NCBI RefSeq assembly: GCF_000517405.1
Contig: NZ_CP006568.1
Span: forward strand, 2,790,001-2,854,000
Length of the DNA stretch: 64,000 nt
From: Candidatus Sodalis pierantonius str. SOPE
GTDB taxonomy: Bacteria; Pseudomonadota; Gammaproteobacteria; Enterobacterales; Enterobacteriaceae
Direction: 5' to 3'
A program made the position numbers and the translations under genes. Numbering within the stretch: position 1 is the stretch's first letter; each line of letters opens with the position of its first letter. The notes under the pieces were generated by a model, which saw only the letters and a program-made list of their open reading frames with translations, had not been told where the DNA came from and did not search any database. Below, one piece after another: positions 8,520 through 18,325 of this stretch.

Positions 8520-9179
8520 AATAGCCTCCATTAATGGACATGACATTGTGTCATTAGCAACAACCCGTGTTGTGCTTTGATATTGACAACGCGTTCTATC
8601 GCGTCATCAATGGTGAAAGCGTAGTCAGCCGTGCACTCTTTCGCCAGAAGGCCAAACGCGGGGGATGGCGGTAAATGCCCTATACGATTGATTAGATGAT
8701 AATTAACCTTTGATCATTAATTTATCGCCAGAATCGCGCCGCGATGAGACGCATCATCCGCCGAAAACGGAATAGCAGGCATTTCGGCGCTTGCCCCACC
8801 CCGTTTTGCCGGACTCATCAGGCTCGTCGGGTAAACCACCAGCAAATAAGCGATCCCGCGCAGACCATCACCACGCCCTGCCAGAAAGCCGGGGTTAACG
8901 CGACGCCCAGCCACAGGCTGACGAACGCCGCCGAGAGCACGGGAGTAAAATAGGAGACGGTGGCCAAAAGCGTCATATTGTTTTGAATAATACCGATGTT
9001 CCACGCCGCGTAAGCCGTTCCCATAATGGCGCCGGTCACCAGAAGTTGCAGAATGATCCGACTGGTGAATATTAATGTCGCGTCTTGGCTGAGTCCATAT
9101 TTTAGCCACAGCAGTAAAGAGATGGCCAAAAAGAACATCGCTACGCCATTCTTGCCGCCGGCGTACTTTCGTGTAACGT

Positions 9180-10234
9180 CGCTTTGTTGAATAAATCCGA
9201 AATTTGTGACGACTTCCTCCCTATCAGGGCGATTGTTACATGATGCGGACGCTGTTTGGCATTCCTAACAACGTGATCCGGTTAAGCGCTTTGACCATTG
9301 CCATAGCCTCACCTACCTGCGCGTCATAGTCATGCAGACTCAGATGACCACCCAGAAGTATTTTAAACCGGAACATGGCCGTTTCAGCCAGTGAACGCCG
9401 GTGATAACCTACTTTCTTTTTCCAGGTATCGTTATTGCCGCTCAGATGCTGATTTGCCACCGCATGGTTACGCTCATGGTATCGAGCTGGCCAATATTGC
9501 GCACCACTTCGCGGTGGGATAAGCGGCTTTATTTTTTTCCTCAGCAGAGCATCATGACAGTAACGCGTATCGTAAGCACTGTCAGCCGACGCTTCCCTGA
9601 TTTTCCGGTGGGTTTGGTTAATCAGCCCGGGCAGCGCCTGCGCATCTGTCGTACCGCTTAGCGATAAATCGGCACAGATAATTTCATGTGTCGCGCTATC
9701 TACTGCCAGATGAAGCTTGCGCCATACTCTGCGCCTCTCAGCCCCATGCTGCCTGACTTTCCATTCGCCTTCGCCGAAGATTTTCAGGCCGGTGCCATCG
9801 ATGACCAGGTGTGAGATTTCGCCGCGGGTTGGCGTTTTTATGCTGATGTCGACGGTTTTTGCTCGCCGGCTGACCAGAGAGTAATCTGGGCAGCGCAGCG
9901 ACAGCCCCATCAGTTTAAAAATCGAGTCAACGAAACCCTGTAACGCCCGGAGCGAAAGGTTAAACACGCGCTTTATCATCAGAACCGTGGTAATGGCCAT
10001 ATCGGTGTAGTGAAGCGGCCGGCCACGATGTTCAGGTGGTGTACTCTCAGTCCATGCAGCAATGGCTGACTCATCAAGCCATACTGTCAGGTCCCCCCGC
10101 TGCCTGAGCGCATTGTTATATGCGGGCCAGTTGGTGATTTTAAACTTTTGCTTTGCCATGGGGACCTGATGTTGAAACGAATGTAGTGATCAGAGCCGCC
10201 AGTCACCTAAAAGTTCGATTTATTCAACAAAGCC
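9180..10234 (-). mobile_element. IS5-family IS903-group element, copy 1 (1055 bp)
   Basis: The ends carry the inverted repeat GGCTTTGTTGAATAAATC (one end has C for the first G). It is flanked by a perfect 9-bp duplication GTGTAACGT at 9171-9179 and 10235-10243. Length and target size fit the IS903 group. It carries one intact transposase gene and interrupts yddG. Confidence 0.95.
9236..10159 (-). CDS. IS903-like DDE transposase, intact
   Basis: A 307-aa IS4/IS5-type transposase starting MAKQKFKITNWPAYNNALRQ. The catalytic core includes HLVIDGTGLKIFGEGEWK (first D), ICADLSLSGTTDAQALPGL (second D) and the YHRRSLAETAMFRFK motif with the third acidic residue. No lesion is visible, so this copy could be active. 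An almost identical copy lies at 18382-19305. Confidence 0.93.
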   Translation of the reverse strand: MAKQKFKITNWPAYNNALRQRGDLTVWLDESAIAAWTESTPPEHRGRPLHYTDMAITTVLMIKRVFNLSLRALQGFVDSIFKLMGLSLRCPDYSLVSRRAKTVDISIKTPTRGEISHLVIDGTGLKIFGEGEWKVRQHGAERRRVWRKLHLAVDSATHEIICADLSLSGTTDAQALPGLINQTHRKIREASADSAYDTRYCHDALLRKKIKPLIPPRSGAQYWPARYHERNHAVANQHLSGNNDTWKKKVGYHRRSLAETAMFRFKILLGGHLSLHDYDAQVGEAMAMVKALNRITLLGMPNSVRIM

Positions 10235-10851
10235 GTGTAACGTTACAATAGAGTGCCCAAACGATCGCCCCACTGAACGCCAGAGTATAACTGAGGGGAT
10301 TTTGTCTGATATTGTGCAGCATATGGCGCGGCGTCCAGGTGCCGTGACCACACATTAACCAGTCGATGCCGAAAAGAGACAGTAATAACCCGGCATAGAC
10401 CGCAGGTCCTGCGCGCTGGCCGTTCATCACAATCGCCAGCATCACGGTCAAACAGGGCCAGAGGTAGTTTATCATGCCCAATTCGATGGCTTGGCTACGA
10501 GCGCTGGCATAGCCCAGGGACAGCGCCAGGCAGATTTCATAAACAACAAACAGCAACCCGCCCCAGCACAAATAGCCGCGGGAACAACCGCGCAATTTCG
10601 GCCAGCCAATCAGTAATAATAAAAACACCGTACTCACGCTATACAGCATCGCGGCTCCACCCGCTGCCCCTAACGCTTCACTGATATCGCGCATCAGCAC
10701 GACGCTGGTGCTCCAAAGTAAAATCGCCGCACCGCCTAACAGCGTGGCGCCATTACGCGAATAAACCATTGGCATGATAGGACGGGTTTCCTCTTTTCCC
10801 TGTTTGACAACGCCGCCGCCGGAGGCGTCCCGGCGGCTGTCCAACCACCGG

Positions 10852-11496
10852 TTAACCTGCCGCGGCGGCAAGCAGACAAATTTGTCGGGTCAGCGCATAA
10901 CTGTTAACAAAGGCGCTGACGGGTAAAAACTCGAAACGTGAGTGAAAATTGTGGGCGCCGGTGAAATAGTTTGGCGTGAATAACCCTTTGGCGGACAGCG
11001 CCGCACCATCGGTGCCGCCCCGCATGGAGATAATTTGGGGCGCGATCGCCAGCGTATCCAGCGCGCTTAGCAGTAGATCAATGGCGCGCCGATCTTCCCC
11101 AAGCGCATTACTGATATTGCTATAGATGTCGCTCATGGTTACCGTAATGTCGCCGCTAGGATAGCGTCGGCCTATTTCAGCCGCCGCGGCGTGGACCTGT
11201 TGTTTTCGATCATTAAAAGCTTGCCGATCAAAATCACGCACCGCCACCGTTAGCGTCGCCTGATGTGCATTGGCGCTCATGGCGTTGACCCAAAAATAGC
11301 CCTCCCGCAACGCCGTAGTTTCGGGCGTCTGCACGCGGTCGAAGCAGCCGATAAAGTCATGAGCCATCAGGATAGGATTGACCATCACGCCTTTGGCCGC
11401 CAATAGGATGCGCGGTAACACCGGTGAAAACAACCGTGGCGGCGGCGGTATTAAAGTTCTCATAAACCACCTCGCCCTGTTCACAGCAATCGATGT
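10852..11496 (-). pseudogene. pepT: peptidase T (tripeptide aminopeptidase), C-terminal remnant
   Basis: The readable part has AAKGVMVNP, ISMRGGTDGAALSAKG and NYFTGAHNFHSRFEFLP, which are M20B peptidase T signatures including metal-binding His and Asp/Glu residues. Just upstream another frame reads ENFNTAAATVVFTGVTAHP, so there is a frameshift near 11405. The N-terminal half, with the first metal ligands, is missing: the gene stops at an IS903-like end fragment at 11497. It is therefore both truncated and frameshifted. Confidence 0.85.
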
Positions 11497-11654
11497 GCTT
11501 TGTTGAATAAATCCGAAATTTGTGACGACTTCCTCCCTATCAGGGCGATTATTACATGATGCGGACGCTGTTTGGCATTCCTAACAGCGTGATCCGGTTA
11601 AGCGCTTTGACCATTGCCATAGCCTCACCTACCTGCGCGTCATAGTCATGCAGA
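11497..11654 (-). mobile_element. IS903-like end fragment (about 158 bp)
   Basis: This matches the 3' end of the IS903-like element in minus orientation, from the terminal repeat through the last 40 or so transposase codons, then stops at CATGCAGA. It abuts a full copy in the opposite orientation. No duplication brackets the pair, so they are the result of a deletion or recombination rather than simple insertion. Confidence 0.88.
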
Positions 11655-12709
11655 GGCTTTGTTGAATAAATCGAACTTTTAGGTGACTGGCGGCTCTGAT
11701 CACTACATTCGTTTCAACATCAGGTCCCTATGGCAAAGCAAAAGTTTAAAATCACCAACTGGCCCGCATACAACAATGCACTCAGGCAGCGGGGGGACCT
11801 GACAGTATGGCTTGATGAGTCAGCCATTGCTGCATGGACTGAGAATACACCACCTGAACATCGTGGCCGGCCGCTTCACTACACCGATATGGCCATTACC
11901 ACAGTTCTGATGATAAAGCGCGTGTTTAACCTTTCGCTCCGGGCGTTACAGGGTTTCGTTGACGCGATTTTTAAACTGATGGGGCTGTCGCTGCGCTGCC
12001 CAGATTACTCTCTGGTCAGCCGGCGAGCAAAAACCGTCGACATCAGCATAAAAACGCCAACCCGCGGCGAAATCTCACACCTGGTCATCGATGGCACCGG
12101 CCTGAAAATCTTCGGCGAAGGCGAATGGAAAGTCTGGTAGCATGGGGCTGAGAGGCGCAGAGTATGGCGCAAGCTTCATCTGGCAGTAGATAGCGCGACA
12201 CATGAAATTATCTGTGCCGATTTATCGCTAAGCGGTACGATAGATGCGCAGGCGCTGCCCGGGCTGATTAACCAAACCCACCGGAAAATCAGGGAAGCGT
12301 CGGCTGACAGTGCTTACGATACGCGTTACTGTCATGATGCTCTGCTGAGGAAAAAAATAAAGCCGCTTATCCCACCGCGAAGTGGTGCGCAATATTGGCC
12401 AGCTCGATACCATGAGTGTAACCATGCGGTGGCAAATCAGCATCTGAGCGGCAATAACGATACCTGGAAAAAGAAAGTAGGTTATCACCGGCGTTCACTG
12501 GCTGAAACGGCCATGTTCCGGTTTAAAACACTTCTGGGTGGTCATCTGAGTCTGCATGACTATGACGCGCAGGTAGGTGAGGCTATGGCAATGGTCAAAG
12601 CGCTTAACCGGATCACGCTGTTAGGAATGCCAAACAGCGTCCGCATCATGTAACAATCGCCCTGATAGGGAGGAAGTCGTCACAAATTTCGGATTTATTC
12701 AACAAAGCG
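11655..12709 (+). mobile_element. IS903-group element, copy 2 (1055 bp)
   Basis: Complete from GGCTTTGTTGAATAAATC at 11655 to the matching end at 12709. The flanks (TCATGCAGA and TAGTACCGT) do not match, so the target duplication has been lost. Its right end truncates ygdI, its left end abuts another IS903-like fragment. Confidence 0.92.
11730..12653 (+). pseudogene. IS903-like transposase, copy 2, nonsense codon
   Basis: The frame matches the 307-aa transposase, but where intact copies have GTCAGACAG this copy has GTCTGGTAG, placing a stop at codon 138 after GEGEWKVW. The frame continues intact afterwards to 12653. The second and third catalytic acidic residues lie after the stop. Confidence 0.93.
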
Positions 12710-12882
12710 TAGTACCGTTGGCATCTTTATAACTGAATCATCCCGGTCTGATCGTCGACCTTGGGCTTGCCATCGCTGACGATAGTTCTGCCATCGTTGG
12801 TGTGCATAGCGTAGTTACTTGAGCAACCGGCGATAAAGGCCGAAAAAATTACCACTGATAACATAGAGAATACTTTCTTCAT
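12710..12882 (-). pseudogene. ygdI: YgdI/YgdR-type lipoprotein, frameshifted and truncated
   Basis: ATG 12882 follows GGAGTGGGTT and encodes a lipoprotein signal peptide with a lipobox at IAGC, then SSNYAMHTNDGRTIVSDGKP, typical of YgdI/YgdR. After DDQTGMI a one-base shift turns the expected YKDANG into QL-stop at 12727; the YKDANGT reading remains visible in the next frame. The IS903-like element at 12709 removes the C-terminal third. IS21 copy 1 begins only 33 bp upstream of the start codon, so the promoter is probably lost as well. Confidence 0.85.
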
Positions 12883-13015
12883 AACCCACTCCTTTTTATC
12901 AGACATGCAATAATTGCTGGTTCCGGTCACATTCGATCACTGATTCCGATTCTGTCCGATCGCTCATCTTCTGTTCCGCCATACTCTGGAGACTTTTAGC
13001 TTCCGGGGGCATGGC

Positions 13016-14569
13016 ATGGCACGTAAAAAGAAGAAAGCGAGAACGGAAATGTGCATCTATATTAATGTCTTACGTATGAAATTCGAGCAGCGTCGCTCGA
13101 ATCGCACTATCGCAGCAGCGCTCGACATAGGCTGTACTACCGTGCACGATATCCTCGGCCGATTCACGGTAGCTAACCTGGTCTGGCCATTGCCGGCGGA
13201 ACTGTCCCCTGTCGACCTCGACCGCCTGCTCTATCCCGGCAAATCCGGAAAAGTTATCAATACCTTACCCAGCTGGCTTGATATCGATACCGAGTTAAGC
13301 CGCAAGGGCATGACCAAGCAGCTGCTCTGGATGGAATATCAGTCCGCCGTGGGCGGTGATGCCCTCGGTTACTCACAGTTTTGTGCACTGTTCCGTGACT
13401 GGAAAAAGAAGCAGCGGCGTTCCATGCGCATGGAGCACAAGGCTGGCGAAAAGCTCTTCATCGACTTCTGTGGCCCCACCGTACCTATCGTCAACCCTGC
13501 GACCGGTAGCATACGCCAGGTCGCTATCTTCGTCGCTGCCATGGGCGTGTCAGGCTATGCGTATATCGAAGCCTGCGAAGGCCAGGACATGGCATCGTGG
13601 CTCAACGCCAATAGCCGCTGCCTGCACTTCATGGGTGGGGTTCCGGAGCTGATGATACCTGATAATCTGCGCAGCGCTGTCAGCACCCCTGACCGCTATG
13701 AGCCGGTCATAAACCAGAGCTACCAGGCGCTGGCAAATCACTATGAGACAGTGGTGCTACCGGCGCGCCCGAGAAAACCGAAAGACAAGGCGAAGGCAGA
13801 ATCAACTGTGCAGCTGGTAGAACGCTGGGTTTTGGCCCGGTTGCGTAAACGTAGGTTCTACTCGCTGGCCGAACTCAACCAGGTGATACGAGAACTCAAT
13901 CATGAGTTGAATCTGCGCCCGATGCGTCATTACGGCGGACAAAGTCGCCTTGCACGCTTCGAGCAGCTGGACAAACCGGCTTTTGGGCCTCTACCGCCCA
14001 CACAATGGGAATACAGTGAGTATCTCGTTGCCCGAGTGGGACCTGATTACCACATAGACTACGGCAAAAACTGGTACTCGGTGCCGCATCCGCTGGTTGG
14101 CGAGCGCGTTGACGTCATCGCCACCCAACGGCTGGTGCAAATCCACCATAAGGGCGTCTGCGTGGCTACGCACCCTCGCAGCGATAACGCCTATAGGCAC
14201 ACGACTCAGGCGGCGCACATGCCGGCTAATCATAAGGGGCAGAGTCAGTGGACGCCGGAAAGGCTGTGCAGTTGGGCGCTGTCGGTGGGTGTGTGCACAC
14301 TGAAAGTGGTCGAGTCCATCCAAAAGAGCAAAGCCCATCCGGAGCAGGCTTACCGCTCCGTGCTGGGGCTACTCAATAATCTGCAACGGCGCTATGAGAC
14401 GACGCGACTGGAGAAGGCCTGCGCGCTGGCGTTGGAGAAAGGATGCATTAACCGCTCTTTCATAGCCAACGTATTGAAACACGGTCGTGAAAGTGAGGTC
14501 ACCCAGGACGGAGCCGGCGTATCAATGCTGGTTCACGAAAACCTCCGAGGTCCGGACAGTTATCACTAA
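13016..14569 (+). CDS. istA: IS21 transposase IstA
   Basis: A 517-aa DDE transposase: an N-terminal HTH region with RRSNRTIAAALDIGCTTVHD, then an rve core beginning near KLFIDFCGPTVPIVNP (first D), GVPELMIPDNLRSAV (second D) and the KDKAKAESTVQLVERWV segment (third acidic residue, E). Compared with the other copies it has one extra Asn codon (LLNNLQRR for LLNLQRR). The frame is intact. Its stop is followed after 11 nt by istB, with AAGGAG between them. Confidence 0.93.
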   Translation: MARKKKKARTEMCIYINVLRMKFEQRRSNRTIAAALDIGCTTVHDILGRFTVANLVWPLPAELSPVDLDRLLYPGKSGKVINTLPSWLDIDTELSRKGMTKQLLWMEYQSAVGGDALGYSQFCALFRDWKKKQRRSMRMEHKAGEKLFIDFCGPTVPIVNPATGSIRQVAIFVAAMGVSGYAYIEACEGQDMASWLNANSRCLHFMGGVPELMIPDNLRSAVSTPDRYEPVINQSYQALANHYETVVLPARPRKPKDKAKAESTVQLVERWVLARLRKRRFYSLAELNQVIRELNHELNLRPMRHYGGQSRLARFEQLDKPAFGPLPPTQWEYSEYLVARVGPDYHIDYGKNWYSVPHPLVGERVDVIATQRLVQIHHKGVCVATHPRSDNAYRHTTQAAHMPANHKGQSQWTPERLCSWALSVGVCTLKVVESIQKSKAHPEQAYRSVLGLLNNLQRRYETTRLEKACALALEKGCINRSFIANVLKHGRESEVTQDGAGVSMLVHENLRGPDSYH

Positions 14570-14580
14570 GGAGAATAAAT

Positions 14581-15334
14581 ATGGATACACTGTTAATGGC
14601 TCTGCGAGAGCTGAAGTTGTCGGCAATGGTCCAGGCGTTGGAGACGCAACGCGAACTCCCGGGGAGTTATGGGGAGCTGGGGTTCGAGGAGCGGTTGTCG
14701 CTGATGGTAGAATCGGAAAATTTGCATAGAAAAAACAACCACATATGCCGTCTGCGACGGCAATCGCAAATGCGCTTTCAGGCAAAACCGGAAGATATCC
14801 GCTATATCCCTAGCCGAGGAGTGACACCAGAACAGATGCGAGATCTGCTAGGGGGGGGGACAATATCTGAAATATCAGAAAAGCATACTCATCACGGGGC
14901 CGACAGGTACGGGCAAAACCTGGCTCAGTTGTGCGCTTGGTGAGCAGGCATGCCGGCAGCAATATAGCGTGCGTTACTGGCGAGTGGGTCGGTTGCTGGC
15001 CCATCTTCACCAGTGTCAGGTAGACGGGACCTATCTAAAACAGCTTAAGCAGTTAGAAAAAATAGAGTTACTGATCTTGGACGACGTGGGCCTAGAATCA
15101 ATAAGTCCGATGCAGGCAACGATGCTGTTGGAGGTGATGGAAGATCGCTACGACAAAAGCAGCAGCATCCTGATCAGTCAACTGCCGGTGAAAAAATGGT
15201 ATGGACTGATAGAAAACCCCACGACAGCTGACGCGTTACTCGATCGGTTAGTACACCCCAGCTATAGACTGGAACTTAAAGACGAATCACTACGCAAAGA
15301 GCAAGGAGTAGCCAGCACAGGAAAAATAGACTAA
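14581..15334 (+). pseudogene. istB: IS21 helper ATPase IstB, poly-G frameshift
   Basis: The 249-aa IstB starts MDTLLMALRELKLSAMVQAL. Near 14851-14859 it has nine G where intact copies have five, shifting the frame just before the Walker A segment ITGPTGTGKTW, which survives in the other frame. Walker B (LLILDDVG) is also intact downstream. IstB is the AAA+ partner that IstA needs, so this copy cannot transpose alone but could be helped in trans by copies 2 or 4. Confidence 0.93.
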
Positions 15335-15454
15335 ACCCGAGTCAGAAGATGAGCGAACACGTGATCGAATATCACTGGAATGGGTGATCGGAAAATATCG
15401 GAATAACTGTTCGGATGTCGCCGGAACAGCTGATCGGATACGTCGGAATCTGCA

Positions 15455-15659
15455 ATAATTTTAGCGCAAACTCGCGGCATCGCTAATTTTTTGCGAGTAT
15501 AGCGGCGGATTATTTCGGGACATTGCGGGCCAACAAGATATTTACCGTGGCTTTACCCATCGGCGGCGCAAAGCAAATTCGCTGTTCTCTGGCGCTCAGG
15601 GTCACAAATTAAGCCGCATCGGGGCAAATGCGCGTCATTTCTGCGATAGCGGCTAAGGC
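15455..15659. other. intergenic, no gene seen
   Basis: About 200 bases between IS21 copy 1 and a putative promoter. Only short frames without start context were seen. Confidence 0.4.
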
Positions 15660-15809
15660 TATAATATCGATGAATATTTGAAGGAGAATAATTAGTCTTT
15701 CTCATTTGTTCGCGCTGCCGTTAGATGATAGTTTCAATATGTCATCCCACTCCGGTGATGGCGAAAGTGATGTTGGGCACCCACGTTTTTTTTCAGTGGG
15801 TGTTTTTTT
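15660..15809 (+). ncRNA. candidate short terminated transcript (sRNA or leader)
   Basis: TATAAT at 15660-15665 is followed by AAGGAG at about 15681 and, after about 95 more bases, by a strong intrinsic terminator at 15778-15809. No ATG, GTG or TTG lies at a sensible distance after AAGGAG; an ATT would open a frame, but this is speculative. The downstream gene is on the opposite strand, so the element is not its leader. I did not match it to a known sRNA. Confidence 0.3.
15778..15809 (+). terminator. intrinsic terminator
   Basis: Stem CACCCAC/GTGGGTG with an 11-nt T-rich loop, followed by seven T on the plus strand. Confidence 0.85.
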
Positions 15810-15855
15810 ACCGCCGGCGAGCGCCAAGCGCCGCCGCGAGGTGTGCCCCTCGGCG

Positions 15856-16764
15856 CTATTTGATAAGATCGTCGAGTCGTTCGTCCGCAATCCCGGCCGG
15901 CTCAAGATGTGCGGAAACCTCCGCTACGCTGAACAGTGCCCTGACAGCCGCTTCCGCATTATCGCAAATGGCGTGACCCGCATCGACGGTCAACTGCCCA
16001 TCCACTTCTACATGCAGCTCGACAAATACCCGATCTCCGCCGTTACGGGTACGCAGGTCATGAACCCCTTCCACACCGGGACAACTCAGTGCCGCGGCGG
16101 TAATGCGACGGCGATCGGCGCTATCAAGCTCGCGGTCAAGCAATTGCAGCATTGCCGAACGGATCATGCCGCGAGCATTCCAAACCATGTAACAGGAAAT
16201 GGCCAGCGCACCGCTGGCGTCTGCCCTGATCCAGCCAAACTGATGTTCGAGGATCAGCGCGCAGAGCACCGCAATATTCACCGCGATATCGGTGATGTAA
16301 TGCGCGCGATCGGCGGCGATTGCCGTCGACTGCGTGTATTTCACCACCAGCGTTTGCATGGTCACCAGCAAACTGGCGCAAAGGGTACTGACGACAATCA
16401 CAATAATGCCCAGCCCCTGCGCAGCAAGCGCCTGCGGGGTAATGAGTCGGCTGACAGACTCTATCCCGAGCGCGACTCCGGCCGCCGCCAAGAGCATTGC
16501 CTGCACAAACGCGGCTACGGCTTCCGCTTTACCGTGGCCGAAACGATGGCCGCAATCCGCAGGCCGCTGTGCATAATATACGCCCACCTGCGTGACCATT
16601 GACGCCAATACATCGACTAAACCATCCGCCGCCGAGGTCAGTAATGCAATGGAGCCCGTTTCCAGCCATGCCCAAACTTTGATGCACACCAACGTTAACG
16701 CCACACCAAGCGACACCAGCGGGGCGATACGTGTCAGGCGTTTTTTAGGCAGCTTAGCAATCAT
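15856..16764 (-). CDS. cation diffusion facilitator family metal exporter (FieF-like)
   Basis: A 302-aa CDF transporter with about six hydrophobic segments. The transport-site residues that I recall from FieF are present: Asp47 and Asp51 in SAADGLVDVLASM and His155 and Asp159 in AHYITDIAVN. A CGHRFGHGKAEA loop is typical, and the C-terminal cytoplasmic domain contains CPGVEGVHDLRTRNGGDRVFVELH. The family exports Zn(II) or Fe(II) by proton antiport at the inner membrane. Identity to E. coli FieF is partial, so it may be a paralogue; pfkA, cpxP and other usual fieF neighbours are absent. The frame is intact. Confidence 0.88.
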   Translation of the reverse strand: MIAKLPKKRLTRIAPLVSLGVALTLVCIKVWAWLETGSIALLTSAADGLVDVLASMVTQVGVYYAQRPADCGHRFGHGKAEAVAAFVQAMLLAAAGVALGIESVSRLITPQALAAQGLGIIVIVVSTLCASLLVTMQTLVVKYTQSTAIAADRAHYITDIAVNIAVLCALILEHQFGWIRADASGALAISCYMVWNARGMIRSAMLQLLDRELDSADRRRITAAALSCPGVEGVHDLRTRNGGDRVFVELHVEVDGQLTVDAGHAICDNAEAAVRALFSVAEVSAHLEPAGIADERLDDLIK

Positions 16765-17533
16765 AATGCTTTATCCAGATGATAATCATTTACCCTACAC
16801 GCTATAAAATAATTAAATTCAACTGTTTATTATGTTGGTTCGAGAATTAAAAAAACAGCTTTTTTTCACACAGGATAAAGCATGAGCGCTAAATAAACGC
16901 TTTGCCGGTTCTCCTTTGCGCTGAACAACAATAGAATAACCACGTATTCATTATTAACATCCATGATTTAAGCACAGCGCCCCAAAGGCGCTCAAGCCGC
17001 TTACCGCCCATTTCCTGCACCTGGGACGTCGAGTTCGCCTTGCTACCGTGAATTTGACACGTTGCATCAGCACCTATCACGAGCGTGATAAAATCCGGCT
17101 GCTTAAATTAGCTCTTTTTGTTGTTTAAACCGTGCCAGGATGAGACTTTGGTGCGTAGGAATAATCACTTTCATCTTTTAACGCACGTTTGCGTCGCCCT
17201 GGCTGGATTAACGTATAGGGCCACGGGCGTGGCGCATTAATCCAAACCGCGCTAAGCTCAGCAGGCGAATAAATGTATGTCTTGCGACATCATTAGAGCC
17301 TCATTTTAATGACTCTGGACATGATTTGCCGAAACGCGCCCCCCTTACATTGCGCCCCCATAGTCAGCCCATCACGCTTTATTGTTAACCCGATACGGAC
17401 ATTACCTGTTTCGCGCTGCCATCGAGCGACGCACTATTTCCTCCCGGCCTTAAATTCTGATAAAATTAAGGTGAAATTATTATGTATACATTTATCTTTT
17501 CCTTAGAAAAGGATTAACTGAAAAGGATTAACG
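16765..17533. other. intergenic, decayed region
   Basis: No confident gene. A minus-strand frame around 16889-17080 contains IGADATCQIHGSKANSTSQ, which might be a remnant, but I could not assign it. AAAGGATTAAC occurs twice in tandem just before the yqjC start (17508-17533), giving duplicate ribosome-site-like sequences. Confidence 0.35.
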
Positions 17534-17918
17534 GTGAAAACGATACTCCCCTATCTGGCGATGATTGGCGCTTTGATGATATTCCCGGGACAACGTGCGC
17601 TGGCGGCAAGCGGCTGCGCGGCAAAACAGCAGTCTGTGCAGACGCAGCTTTCCCATGCCTGCGCTCAAGGCAACGCGGCGCGGGCGGAAGGTCTGGAAAA
17701 GGCGCTGGCTGAGATTACCGCCCATTGTCGCGATGACCAGCTACAGGCAGACCGCGAGCGCCACATTGCCGACAAGAAAAACAAGCTGGCGCAACGGCAG
17801 CACGAACTAACGCAAGCCCAGCAAACAGGTAATAGCGAATAAAATTCGCAAAAAACAGAAAAAAGTTACACGTGCTCAACAAGAACTTGAAGAAGCACAA
17901 TCGGCATTAAAGCAGTAA
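17534..17918 (+). pseudogene. yqjC: YqjC-like DUF1090 periplasmic protein, frameshifted near the C-terminus
   Basis: The start (GTG or ATG-like at 17534, after AAAAGGATTAACG) gives a signal peptide MKTILPYLAMIGALMIFPG ending near ALA, then the DUF1090 pattern CAAKQQSVQTQLSHA and RAEGLEKALAEITAHC with two Cys. The frame stops at 17842 after TGNSE. One base on, KIRKKQKKVTRAQQEL and EEAQSALKQ continue to a TAA at 17918, which is the expected coiled C-terminus. A single extra T near 17840 explains the break. The residual 102-aa product keeps both Cys and could retain some function. Confidence 0.75.
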
Positions 17919-18221
17919 GTCGCCACGCTGGCCGCACGGCAATGAAATTAATCGACGACCGCCGCACGACGACGATTGCCGGCAAAAGAATATCATTCCG
18001 TCATGTGCTGGCGCGGAAAATATGTCGTATTTTACAACATTTTTTTTGCGATACCGCCGCCCACGCCAGTGTCATCGCTTCTTACCTCAAGACGCTAAAA
18101 ATATCGCACGCCGCTATCGCACTGCGCTGGTGAAGGCCAGGTGAGATATCGTGTAACTTTTATACGAATGTATTACGCATCGTCGTAACATGTGCTTGAT
18201 TTGCGGCGGAGGGAATATCTG
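17919..18221. other. intergenic, no gene seen
   Basis: Only short frames without homology or good starts. Confidence 0.35.
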
Positions 18222-18325
18222 TTACTCCCCTGCCCGACGCAGCAGTCTACTTAACGCCGCGTATAACGCTTCTTCATTCTCGTCCTCAACGCTGATTCCC
18301 GCGTTTTTGACAATAGTCGTCAACT

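Larger units (their letters stand above)
8818..10775 (-). pseudogene. yddG: aromatic amino acid exporter YddG, split by an IS903-like element
   Basis: The N-terminal half (10775 down to 10235) encodes YddG-like membrane segments with LCWGGLLFVVYEICLALSLG and GMINYLWPCLTVMLAI. The C-terminal half (9179 down to 8818) has TAYAAWNIGIIQNNMTLLA and SYFTPVLSAAF. Removing the 1055-bp insertion and one copy of its 9-bp duplication restores one uninterrupted frame of about 295 codons. The IS is therefore the only visible lesion. YddG is a ten-helix EamA/DMT-family exporter of aromatic amino acids in the inner membrane. The start could be 10775 or 10769. Confidence 0.9.
12915..15454 (+). mobile_element. 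IS21-family element, copy 1 (2540 bp)
   Basis: Ends are TGCTGGTTCCGGTCAC on the istA side and, inverted, TGCAGATTCCGACGTATCC on the istB side. A 5-bp repeat ATAAT at 12910-12914 and 15455-15459 is the likely target duplication. It carries istA and a frameshifted istB. It is 7 bp longer than copy 4, explained exactly by a 3-base insertion in istA and four extra G in istB. Confidence 0.9.
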
